Assembly (NCBI RefSeq): GCF_041052385.1
Contig: NZ_CP163439.1
Location: forward strand, 2,779,001 to 2,843,000
DNA length: 64,000 nucleotides
Direction of reading: 5' to 3'
Source: Streptomyces sp. R28
GTDB taxonomy: Bacteria > Actinomycetota > Actinomycetes > Streptomycetales > Streptomycetaceae
In this document: positions 19,401 to 31,050 of the stretch, piece after piece
Layout of the letters: every line of letters starts with the position of its first letter
How positions within the stretch are numbered: position 1 is the first letter of the stretch
Position numbers and translations under genes: made by a program
Notes under the pieces: generated by a model
Database searches by the model: none
What the model saw: the letters and a program-made list of their open reading frames with translations, nothing else
What the model was told of the DNA's origin: nothing

Positions 19401-21592
19401 CGTGCGCTCAGTGGGACGACGTCTCGCTGAACTGGCTGTGGCAGCTCACCAAAAGCGTGCCCCGCCTCGCCGTGGCCGTACTGGACGCGCTCCCCGACGG
19501 CATCAGTGCTCGGCTCGAAGCTCCCGAGCACGGGGATCGGTTCCCACCCCAGCGGCTGCCCCTGTCCAGAGTGGGCTGTCTGCCCGCCGACGAATCCGTC
19601 CTGGACTGGAGCGAGCGGCCGTTGAACCTGGACGACGACGCGGACAGCTCCGGGAGTGCTGTGCTCGGCCGATGGCAGCAGACCAGACTTGCCACCGGTG
19701 CCGTGACGAATCCCTTCGCCCCTCGGAGTTATCCGACCCCCAGCAGCCTCGACGCCCTGCTGTTCCTGAGCGATGCACCCGGCGGCTGGGCAACGGCGTT
19801 GACCGGAGCGCATCTGGGGCGAACCTCCCTGGGTGAAGTGGTACGTGCATGGCGCCGTTACGCCGTCGCGGGGCTGCGGGTGCCGGCTGTGGACGACGTC
19901 CGATCGCTGCGGGACATCCGGCCGGACAAAGCCATGGCCAACCTCTACTCCAGCTATGCGTCCGCGCGTCATGCGGAATCCCCTGCCCGCCACGCTCCCT
20001 TGCTCAAGATCTCCGCGAAGCACCAGATCACTCTGGGAAAGGCCGCCGAGCTGCTGGAAAGACTGCGCACACTGGATCCGGATCTCCCCGCTCCACCAGA
20101 ACTCGACCACCACCTGGCATCCGAACGTGCCACGAGGACCGATCAGATCACCTTGGCCGAAGACGCACTCGCGTTCAATCAGTTGCCCGGCGTCCTCCAT
20201 CCCGTGGACCTGTTGTCCCGCGTCGGCCACTACTCCCTGGACGAGTTGATCGACCGCGTCAGGCGCTTCGCCCCCCTCGGCTGGTCACTGGCAGCGGAAC
20301 CGACCCCGGCGGCCCGAGAGCAGGGGGAGCTCAGCGGTCCGGAACGCTTCCTCCTGTCCAAAGACCTCGACGAGCGTGCCCCGTGGATGGAGGGACACAT
20401 CCCGCTGTGGCATGTCGTGAAACTCTCCCGAGCCACGGGCACCCCCTTGAAGGCCCAGGTCGAGCAGATCAACGCATCAGCCCCGGTCACCCAGGTCGTG
20501 GCACCGGATCTCCCACCGGGAGCGGAGGAGTGGATCGCCTCCGCAGACGGTTCACCGTCCGGGGCACTGAAGTACGAGGAGGGTGTTCGCCTCGGCCCCT
20601 GGGAATGCGTGTTCCTCCTGAAGCCCGACCGTCACCGTGTTCGCCCCGAAACGGCCGAGCAGGCCCGGAGACAGCTGCATATGACGGACGTCTTGGGAAG
20701 GCTCTCGAACGACACCTCGGACCGCATCGACGATGTCGTCAAACAGATGGCGATGGTGAAGTCCCTGCTGTTCCACAGTGGCCTGATCGATGGGAGAAGT
20801 CTTGACGAGCACGGTCTGACCCATGTCCACGCACTGACAACCAGCGCGAGCACAGACCTTCCGCTCGGCGACGTCTACGACCTTCTGGAGAACGAGGAGC
20901 GCCACCTTCCGTTGCGGATTGTCCGACCGGCCGCCGAGGCCCTCGCCCTTCAGGCCACTTACACCGATCTGAAGGCGCTGACCGCGAACTCCACCGCGTT
21001 CAAGGAGAGCCTCACCATCCTCGATCTCCTCGGCCATGCCTCCGACGATGGCATCCCGGTGGGCCACTCCCACCGCCGTCTGCGGGAGTTCACCGTCCTG
21101 GGGGCGCCCGCTCCCCCGGGTGAACTCACCGGTCCGGAGGGCGAGTTCCTGGACACCTTGGTTCCGAACGTCTTCGATCTGGCGGCATTCGAAGCCGAGG
21201 TCCTGCTGGGCCGCGGCACCATGGGCCCTCTGGAACTCGTCCTCACCGCAGGCCGCTTCGGCTGGACGCTCGGCGAGACGTACGACCGCTACGCACCGTT
21301 CCGCTGCCTGGGGCTGGACGTGGCCACGGAGCCACCGGACCAGCACGAAGCAGGCCTCGCCCCGGACTGGCGGGATGTCGTCATCCTCACCCGGCAGCTG
21401 ACAGGACGTGCCCCCGCGCTGTGCGGCCCGGTCGATGACGACCACGTGGTGTTGTGCGCCGAGGAGACAGACCTCACCGAGGAGCAGGTGCGGGAGCGTC
21501 TTGCACGCTACGCCCGTCTCTTCTCCCTCGGCCTTCCCTTCGAGGGGCCTGCGCCCCACAGCAACCCTTCCGGAGAGGGGTCACTCGTATGA
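16463..21592 (+). CDS. Caspase-like protease fused to Hsp90/GHKL ATPase and C-terminal repeats
   Basis: A 1709-residue protein. Start ATG 16463 has GGGGGGCGGG just upstream; an ATG at 16430 is possible. Residues about 15-260 are caspase-like: catalytic His95 in YLSCHGE, Cys153 in LDICRTS, and YADPEKGSWFGRALAEAL. A helical region follows. The GHKL/Hsp90 ATPase (about 660-1000) keeps the N-box (Glu687/Asn691, ELYQNALDA), DNGSGM (Asp738), the glycine loop FGIGVFSYF (Gly787) and GGTLVRLYL. From about 1120 there are roughly eight degenerate repeats (TSLGEVV, ITLGKAA, YSLDELI, LPLGDVY, WTLGETY) that look like small helical or winged-helix units. Codon 116 is TTA, hence bldA-dependent. It heads a three-gene overlapping operon and is likely a conflict or cell-death effector-sensor. 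Confidence 0.85.
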   Translation: MGSIQHHRGQGQRRALVVGISHTPELEADELLAERFPPLSCVPQDVALVGNALRQSRYEVTPVLDPGGSELLGRLHKFLSSCAPGDTAVVYLSCHGETVDGRDHLLPRDAQPGDALPDGGHALLSRTLIPADPDGLLTGLRSECTVVVYLDICRTSAGTPSEAEQERTTLLSRHENVYWLHSCAQGERSYADPEKGSWFGRALAEALGPTSPPTTFPEVVRYVRGRVIRMADSFGMAPPTIEPYTPHGRTGDAQDALVLCEGSREASRWTTMIEKSLLWDHTSGTAEVHQRVKDGLTSLVEHVAGTLHGAGAHRDDPWTDPNWPVRMVDRLGNLVRQAGLSGRDLLSPAETAALLASPVVHEGLVTVALEELRRTLPERMDTEAGEPGHGDPEAHVRGAAKDVCRAHSQVRRTADTLRRRNLREQAVAADHWLRHRFIADWDPLWERTGDYPAVDGLLDRVVNVVLAGAEDPSGKPPGETSRRRVDGQLRQVLAHVTVHPSGSPRINDPQSKDAWDTYPPTRGSQWRGPELALLLWISGLLATDPRRMSGVLVDHLGAHEQLVPRDIVAALSADFGYDDTPADTTDGTYRPAVRFDCPHPALHVAIEELVGHANNTVAALRAEWHKQRTSPPALLRGLPEQVTTDQLVPLNQRYKQPLERFRLAEDEIRPLLMGTQLYGDRMLAVRELYQNALDACRHRDMRHRYGVTQGRHAPDWKPTITFTQGWDDNGRPFIACRDNGSGMTRTKLTSMFARAGRRYEQDPEFVQERRNWRRAGLPEMPLNSRFGIGVFSYFMLADEVVVWTNAVDRYGRPEQPHTLRADIQSGSGLLRIGDDPEVSLEGGTLVRLYLSADDEALPSLVETLESQLWVSDCTVVASEREQNDPGQVLRSVTWRPGELRVAEPDWYGDAARAHDDAWLVQGPGQLLLDGVVVKDAPEVYGHVVNLRERHRPEPSVDRNSMRSYDDELVMRELLSSVPRACAQWDDVSLNWLWQLTKSVPRLAVAVLDALPDGISARLEAPEHGDRFPPQRLPLSRVGCLPADESVLDWSERPLNLDDDADSSGSAVLGRWQQTRLATGAVTNPFAPRSYPTPSSLDALLFLSDAPGGWATALTGAHLGRTSLGEVVRAWRRYAVAGLRVPAVDDVRSLRDIRPDKAMANLYSSYASARHAESPARHAPLLKISAKHQITLGKAAELLERLRTLDPDLPAPPELDHHLASERATRTDQITLAEDALAFNQLPGVLHPVDLLSRVGHYSLDELIDRVRRFAPLGWSLAAEPTPAAREQGELSGPERFLLSKDLDERAPWMEGHIPLWHVVKLSRATGTPLKAQVEQINASAPVTQVVAPDLPPGAEEWIASADGSPSGALKYEEGVRLGPWECVFLLKPDRHRVRPETAEQARRQLHMTDVLGRLSNDTSDRIDDVVKQMAMVKSLLFHSGLIDGRSLDEHGLTHVHALTTSASTDLPLGDVYDLLENEERHLPLRIVRPAAEALALQATYTDLKALTANSTAFKESLTILDLLGHASDDGIPVGHSHRRLREFTVLGAPAPPGELTGPEGEFLDTLVPNVFDLAAFEAEVLLGRGTMGPLELVLTAGRFGWTLGETYDRYAPFRCLGLDVATEPPDQHEAGLAPDWRDVVILTRQLTGRAPALCGPVDDDHVVLCAEETDLTEEQVRERLARYARLFSLGLPFEGPAPHSNPSGEGSLV

Positions 21593-21924
21593 CCACGGCC
21601 ATCCCGTACCACGCCGACGCCGCCCACACCACCCCGCTCGCCTTCCAGTGGACCCGCATCGAGACAGGTGACGAGGTCTTCTACGAGGCGACGGGCAACT
21701 GCCCGGTGTGCGCCTGTGCCATGACACGGAGCTGGACGTTCGGCCAGCATCTGCTGGCCAAGGGTGGGTTCCTCGGGCGACGCGACGAACCCGGTCCGCA
21801 GGCGTACCACACGCTCTGCCGATGCCGGACCACGCACCTGGGGCGGCCACCGCAGGAGGAGTTCGGGTGCGGAGCCCTGTTGGTCATCGCCCCTCCCACC
21901 CCCCCGGGCGGGCCCGCCTCATGA
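21589..21924 (+). CDS. Small Cys-rich protein, operon partner of the caspase-Hsp90 gene
   Basis: A 111-residue protein from ATG 21589, overlapping the large gene by four bases (ATGA). It has a CPVCAC cluster at about 38-43, CRC at about 77-79 and one more Cys near 94, suggesting one zinc site. The tail is Pro-rich (IAPPTPPGGPAS). There is no signal peptide or TM helix. I do not recognise the family. Tight coupling on both sides says it acts with the caspase-Hsp90 protein and the downstream membrane protein, perhaps as an adaptor. Confidence 0.75.
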   Translation: MTTAIPYHADAAHTTPLAFQWTRIETGDEVFYEATGNCPVCACAMTRSWTFGQHLLAKGGFLGRRDEPGPQAYHTLCRCRTTHLGRPPQEEFGCGALLVIAPPTPPGGPAS

Positions 21925-22370
21925 CATTCACCCCCCAGCAGCTGCGGGACGCCGACCGCCGCGTGCGCGAGATGGCCTCTCCGGAGCAGCAGTTGCAGGC
22001 CGCTCTGCACCAGGCCGAGGGCTACCGCAACTTCCTCGCCTCACTCACCGGCCTGCTCACGGCCGTCTTCGTGCTGAAGGGGCAGGAGGATCTGAGCAAG
22101 CTGGACTGCGTCCCGCGCTGGACCGTGATCGGCTTGCTCGGTACGGGGTTCGTGGCGCTGATCGTCGCCTCGTGGCTGGGCGTGCGCGCCGTGCACGGCC
22201 GCCCCGGCGAGGAGATCATGCTGGAGGCGGGCAGGCTGCTCCAGTACGAGAAGGACCGCACCCGCCGTATATGGCGCCTCGTGGAGTGGGCGCGATGGCT
22301 CGCGCTCTTCGGAGTCCTCGCCATCGCCGTCGCCGTCATCGTCACCTGGGTGTGGCCCGGCAAGCAGTAG
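21921..22370 (+). CDS. Small multi-TM protein, probable membrane partner of the caspase-Hsp90 system
   Basis: A 149-residue protein from ATG 21921 (ATGA overlap). It has a charged amphipathic N-terminus (residues 1-35) and a weakly hydrophobic segment NFLASLTGLLTAVFVLKG. Two clear TM helices follow: WTVIGLLGTGFVALIVASWLGV, and WLALFGVLAIAVAVIVTWVW near the C-terminus. A charged helical stretch (EEIMLEAGRLLQYEKDRTRR) lies between them. The layout recalls small TM effectors or sensors in bacterial conflict systems such as SLATT-like proteins, but I cannot assign a family. A terminator follows. Confidence 0.75.
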   Translation: MTFTPQQLRDADRRVREMASPEQQLQAALHQAEGYRNFLASLTGLLTAVFVLKGQEDLSKLDCVPRWTVIGLLGTGFVALIVASWLGVRAVHGRPGEEIMLEAGRLLQYEKDRTRRIWRLVEWARWLALFGVLAIAVAVIVTWVWPGKQ

Positions 22371-22388
22371 CGGCGAACATGCGACGGG

Positions 22389-22465
22389 GCCTGCCCTGTA
22401 GTCCGGTCGGGGACTGTGGGCAGGCGCCGTCTGTGTTCCGTACGCCGTTGTACGGGACGTTTTTG
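22389..22465. terminator. Two hairpins between convergent operons, one with a T-run
   Basis: The first hairpin (22389-22425) pairs GCCTGCCC with GGGCAGGC and has an inner AGTCC/GGACT stem. The second (22438-22455) pairs CCGTAC with GTACGG and is followed by GACGTTTTT, a classical intrinsic terminator on the plus strand. Together they separate the conflict operon from gltBD. Confidence 0.75.
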
Positions 22466-22493
22466 AGTGACCGTCAGGTCAGTTGTCGAGCCG

Positions 22494-23946
22494 TCAGACC
22501 ATCAGCGAGCGGTCCGTCGGCCGGATCGGGGCCGGCAGTTCGCTGGCGCCGGTCAGGAAGCGGTCGGTGCCGCGGGCGGCCGAGCGGCCCTCCGCGATCG
22601 CCCACACGATGAGCGACTGGCCACGGCCCGCGTCACCGGCGACGAAGACGCCCGGCACGTTGGTCTGGAAGTCGGCGTCGCGGGCGACGTTGCCGCGCTC
22701 GTCGAGCTCCAGGCCGAACTGCTCGACCAGGCCGTTCTCCCGGTCGGTGCCGGTGAAGCCCATGGCGAGGGTGACCAGCTGGGCGGGGATCTTGCGCTCG
22801 GTGCCCGGCTTCGGGGTCAGCTTGCCCTCGATGAACTCCACCTCGGTGAGGTGCAGCCACTGGACGTTGCCGTCCTCGTCGCCCTCGAAGTGGGTGGTGG
22901 AGACGGAGTAGACCCGCTCGCCGCCCTCCTCGTGCGCGGACGTGACCTTGTAGAGCATCGGGAAGGTCGGCCACGGCTGGTGCGCGGCACGGTCCTCGCC
23001 CGGCCTGGGCATGATCTCCAGCTGTGTCACCGAGGCCGCGCCCTGGCGGTGGGCGGTGCCCACGCAGTCGGCGCCGGTGTCGCCGCCGCCGATGACCACG
23101 ACGTGCTTGCCCTCGGCCGAGATCGGGGGCGTCACGAAGTCGCCCTCCTGGACCTTGTTGGCCAGCGGCAGGTACTCCATGGCCTGGTGGATGCCGTTGA
23201 GCTCGCGGCCGGGGACCGGGAGGTCACGGGCGGTCGTCGCACCGGCGGCGATGACGATCGCGTCATACCGCTTCTTCAGGTCGGTCGCCTTGAGGTCGCG
23301 ACCGATCTCGATGCCGGTACGGAAGCGGGTGCCCTCCGCGCGCATCTGCTCGATACGGCGGTTGATGTGCCGCTTCTCCATCTTGAACTCGGGGATGCCG
23401 TACCGCAGGAGGCCTCCGATGCGGTCCGCGCGCTCGTAGACGGCGACGGTGTGACCGGCCCGCGTGAGCTGCTGTGCGGCGGCGAGGCCGGCGGGGCCGG
23501 ACCCGATGACGGCGACGGTCTTGCCGGACAGGCGCTCCGGGATCTGCGGCTCGACATCACCGCTGTCCCACGCCTTGTCGATGATCGAGACCTCGACGTT
23601 CTTGATGGTGACGGCCGGCTGGTTGATGCCGAGCACACACGCCGACTCACAGGGAGCCGGGCAGAGGCGACCGGTGAACTCCGGGAAGTTGTTGGTCGCG
23701 TGCAGGCGCTCCGACGCCGCCGCCCAGTCCTCGCGGTAGGCGTAGTCGTTCCACTCGGGGATGAGGTTCCCGAGCGGACAGCCGTTGTGGCAGAACGGGA
23801 TGCCGCAGTCCATGCAGCGGCTGGCCTGCTTGCTGATGATCGGCAGCAGGGAGCCGGGGACGTAGACCTCGTTCCAGTCCTTCAGACGCACGTCGACGGG
23901 ACGGGACTTGGCGACCTCGCGGCCGTGGTTCAGAAAGCCCTTGGGA

Positions 23947-23954
<8 letters not shown>
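22494..23954 (-). CDS. gltD: Glutamate synthase (NADPH) small subunit
   Basis: A 486-residue beta subunit that passes electrons from NADPH through FAD and 4Fe-4S clusters to the large subunit. The N-terminal cysteine set is [17 protein letters not shown] (about residues 42-60). The FAD motif is [14 protein letters not shown] (about 150) and the NADPH motif [14 protein letters not shown] (about 285). Length is normal. It overlaps gltB by 8 bp, so it is translationally coupled to the larger subunit. Confidence 0.97.
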
Positions 23955-28554
<4,600 letters not shown>

Positions 28555-28628
28555 CGGCTCTCCCGTCGTCGTCATCTGGCATATGCAAATTGCCGAGGGA
28601 CGACGTTGGCCCTCTGCGTGAGTGCAAA

Positions 28629-28644
28629 ATTTCGTGCAGGTTAC
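28629..28644 (-). promoter_or_regulatory. Candidate GlnR box upstream of gltB
   Basis: The minus strand reads GTAACCTGCACGAAAT, matching the Streptomyces GlnR half-site pair gTnAc-n6-GaAAc at 9 of its 10 half-site positions. Six bases further on, a partial second half-site (CTCAC) follows. It lies 75-90 nt upstream of the gltB start. Nitrogen control of gltBD is plausible but inferred. Confidence 0.45.
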
Positions 28645-28891
28645 ATGATGGAGCGGTTCTCGGGAAGCGGGATAATCCGTTCCAACATGCGGACACCACG
28701 GGCTGCGGCAGGGGTTCCGCGCACATGGCTTGAAGTATGTGGGGGCCGAACGAGACAGGTCCATGTCCGTCGATCCGAGGGCGAAGGGGGCGTCGTCGCC
28801 CACCCCGCGAGTGCGCCGCAGGCGTCATTGCCCACAGCGCTTACGGCTCATGCCCGGTGGTCATGCATCCGAAACCAGCGAGTAACGGCTA

Positions 28892-28913
28892 CTTATGCGG
28901 CCCAACGCATAAG
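28892..28913. terminator. Hairpin after the VIT gene
   Basis: A perfect 8-bp stem CTTATGCG / CGCATAAG with a 6-nt loop begins 11 nt beyond the stop codon of the iron-transporter gene. It is unusually AT-rich for this genome. It may be a terminator or a protein-binding palindrome. Confidence 0.45.
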
Positions 28914-28924
28914 TTGCAACCGAA

Positions 28925-29656
28925 CTATCCTACGGCCGTTCCGAACAAGCTGCCCAGGGCGTAGGTCACACCGGCCGCGGCACCACCGAGCGCGAGCTGC
29001 CGCAGCCCGCTGAACCACCAGGTCCGCGCGGTCACCTTGGCCACGACCGCACCGCACAGGAAAAGCCCGACGAGCGCGAGCAGCACGGCCGGCCACAGCG
29101 CGGTCGCACCGAGCAGATAGGGCAGCACGGGCAGCAGGGCCCCCAGCGCGAACGCCCCGAACGACGACACGGCCGCGACCAGCGGCGACGGCAGATCGCC
29201 GGGGTCGATGCCGAGCTCCTCGCGGGCATGTATCTCCAGGGCCAGCTCGGGATCACGCGAGAGCTGCTCGGCCACGGCACGCGCGAGCTCGGGCTCGACA
29301 CCCCGGGACTCATAGAGGGCCGCGAGCTCGGCCTCCTCGTCCTTCGGGTGCTTTCTCAGCTCCCGCCGCTCGACATCCAGCTCGGCCTCGACGAGCTCGC
29401 GCTGCGAGGCGACGGAGGTGTACTCGCCGGCGGCCATGGAGAAGGCGCCGGCGGCGAGCCCGGCAAGTCCGGTCAGCACGAGGGTCTGGTGACTGACCGC
29501 CCCGCCCGCGACGCCGGTCATCAGGGCGAGGTTGGAGACCAGACCGTCCATCGCACCGAAGACGGCGGGGCGCAGCCAGCCGCCGTTCACATCGCGGTGC
29601 GTGTGGTTGTCACGGTGCGCCTCGTGCAGCGCGGCCTCGGTCTCGATGATCGCCAT
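28925..29656 (-). CDS. VIT1/CCC1-family iron or manganese transporter
   Basis: A 243-residue membrane protein. Near residue 26 it has GGWLRPAVFGAMDGLVSNLALMTGVAGG, the conserved first TM helix of the vacuolar iron transporter family. GLAGLAAGAFSMAAGEYTSV forms TM2. A cytoplasmic acidic loop rich in Glu (ELVEAELDVERRELRKHPKDEEAELA) could bind metal. Three C-terminal TM helices follow. Members export or store Fe2+/Mn2+. The start has GGGGGA upstream. Two candidate DmdR/DtxR-type iron boxes lie in the upstream region, consistent with iron control. Confidence 0.88.
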   Translation of the reverse strand: MAIIETEAALHEAHRDNHTHRDVNGGWLRPAVFGAMDGLVSNLALMTGVAGGAVSHQTLVLTGLAGLAAGAFSMAAGEYTSVASQRELVEAELDVERRELRKHPKDEEAELAALYESRGVEPELARAVAEQLSRDPELALEIHAREELGIDPGDLPSPLVAAVSSFGAFALGALLPVLPYLLGATALWPAVLLALVGLFLCGAVVAKVTARTWWFSGLRQLALGGAAAGVTYALGSLFGTAVG

Positions 29657-29677
29657 GAGGATCCCCCAGAAAAACTC

Positions 29678-29694
29678 AGGTAAGGCTGTCTTTA
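29678..29694. promoter_or_regulatory. Candidate iron box 1 (DmdR/DtxR type)
   Basis: AGGTAAGGCTGTCTTTA matches 12 of 17 positions of the actinobacterial iron-box core AGGTTAGGCTAACCTAA. It starts 22 nt upstream of the VIT transporter start codon. Confidence 0.45.
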
Positions 29695-29758
29695 GACAAG
29701 TTCTACTCTTGGATAACGGTAAATCTACGCTCAGAATTTCCCTCCCGCCAGCAAGGAA

Positions 29759-29775
29759 AGGCTGGGCTAACCTGC
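29759..29775. promoter_or_regulatory. Candidate iron box 2 (DmdR/DtxR type)
   Basis: AGGCTGGGCTAACCTGC matches 13 of 17 positions of the iron-box core. It lies between the divergent VIT and ADP-ribosylglycohydrolase operons, so it could affect either direction. Confidence 0.45.
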
Positions 29776-29885
29776 GGTTTTGTCTAGAACGCTCATTCGT
29801 AGCCAGGCCTGCACAAATGTCGACCGGGTGACACTGACGCTTCCGAGGCTCAGGTCAACCGCCGACGGTGGGACACATCCGCAAA

Positions 29886-29910
29886 GGGCTCCGCGCCCTT
29901 AGCGGAGCCC
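29886..29910 (+). promoter_or_regulatory. Leader hairpin before the ADP-ribosylglycohydrolase operon
   Basis: A perfect 9-bp stem GGGCTCCGC / GCGGAGCCC with a 7-nt loop ends 3 nt before the GGAGGAG ribosome-binding site of the first gene. It could be an attenuator or a translation-control stem. Confidence 0.4.
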
Positions 29911-29928
29911 CCGGAGGAGAGGCCGCGC

Positions 29929-31050
29929 ATGCCATCGATCGCCTGCATTTCCTCGGTCCCGGCGCCCCCGGACGCCGAACTCCGCGACCGGGCACGCGGC
30001 GCACTGCTGGGCCTTGCGGTCGGCGACGCGCTGGGCGCCCCGGCGGAGAACATGAAGCCCTCCGAGATCCGCGCCCGCTGGGGCCGCATCACGGGATTCG
30101 TCACCGACAACCCGGCCGGCACGGACGACACCGAGTACGCGATCTTCTCGGGCCTCCTCCTCGCCCGCCACGGCTCGGCCCTCACCCCGGCCCATGTGGA
30201 GACGGCCTGGCACGAGTGGATCGCGGACCGTTCGGAAGGCCCCTTCCGGGGCGCCGGCTTCAGCGAACGCGGCACGCTGGAGAACCTCCGCCGAGGCCTC
30301 GCCGCCCCCATCTCCGCCCAGCACCGCCACGCCTGGAGCGACGGCCTCGCCATGCGAGCGGCGCCCTTCGGCGTCTTCGCGGCGGGCCGTCCGGCCGAAG
30401 CGGCCCGGCTGGTGGCCATCGACGGCTCGGTGAGCCACGACGGCGAGGGCATCTACGGCGGCCAGGCAGTCGCGGCGGGCGTGGCGGCGGCGATGGCGGG
30501 GGCGCCGACGATCGCGGTGGTCGCCTCGGCCCTGGCGGTGGTGCCGGACGACTCGTGGACGGCCCGTTCCCTGCGCCGCGCCGTGGCGGTGGCCCATCGA
30601 GGCGAGCGCGCGGTCCGCTCCGCGGTGGTGATCGGCGGCTACCCCTGGACCGACCTGGCCCCCGAGGCGGTCGCGCTGGCCTTCGGGGCGTACGCGGCGG
30701 CGGACGGCGACTTCGTCCAGGCGGTGCTCACTGCCGTGAACATGGGCCGGGACGCGGACACGACGGCTGCGGTGGCGGGGGCGCTGGCGGGTGCGACGCA
30801 GGGGGCGCCCGCCATCCCGACGGAGTGGGCGGCGGCGATCGGGCCGGCGCGCGGGAGTTGCCTGCCGTCGATGGCCGGGCACCATGTGCTGGACGTGGCG
30901 GAGTTGCTGGTGCCGGGCGAGGACAGGAAGTGGAGCGCGGGAGGATTCGTCCCGGACGAGACTCCGCCGGGAGCCGACACTCCCGTACGGCATGAGCCGT
31001 GGCCGGCCTTCACCTTCACGGCCACCGACGAACCTGAGGCCCGGCCGTGA
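29929..31050 (+). CDS. ADP-ribosylglycohydrolase family protein 1
   Basis: A 373-residue all-helical ADP-ribosyl(glyco)hydrolase. The N-terminal GALLGLAVGDALGAPAE motif and the two metal-binding acidic motifs, GTDDTEYAIF (about 60) and GRDADTTAAVAGALAG (about 275), are intact, so it should bind the Mg2+ pair and remove ADP-ribose from a protein, nucleic acid or small molecule. The start is preceded by GGAGGAG. It is the first gene of a seven-gene operon and overlaps the next by four bases (GTGA). Confidence 0.88.
   Translation: MPSIACISSVPAPPDAELRDRARGALLGLAVGDALGAPAENMKPSEIRARWGRITGFVTDNPAGTDDTEYAIFSGLLLARHGSALTPAHVETAWHEWIADRSEGPFRGAGFSERGTLENLRRGLAAPISAQHRHAWSDGLAMRAAPFGVFAAGRPAEAARLVAIDGSVSHDGEGIYGGQAVAAGVAAAMAGAPTIAVVASALAVVPDDSWTARSLRRAVAVAHRGERAVRSAVVIGGYPWTDLAPEAVALAFGAYAAADGDFVQAVLTAVNMGRDADTTAAVAGALAGATQGAPAIPTEWAAAIGPARGSCLPSMAGHHVLDVAELLVPGEDRKWSAGGFVPDETPPGADTPVRHEPWPAFTFTATDEPEARP

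Larger units (their letters stand above)
28555..28924. other. 370-bp intergenic region upstream of gltB
   Basis: No convincing gene. It carries the gltB promoter region with a GlnR-like box (28629-28644), a GCATATGC palindrome near 28582, and an AT-rich hairpin (28892-28913) just after the VIT gene stop. G+C content is visibly lower than in the flanking genes. Confidence 0.6.

Noticed and set aside
17501..20230. A 909-codon minus-strand frame opposite the caspase-Hsp90 gene
   Set aside because: Low-complexity shadow ORF with no motifs. The plus strand encodes clear catalytic motifs throughout.
28578..28593. The GCATATGC/GCAAATTGC tract as a second GlnR or other operator
   Set aside because: It matches no consensus I know and is simply a short AT-rich palindrome.
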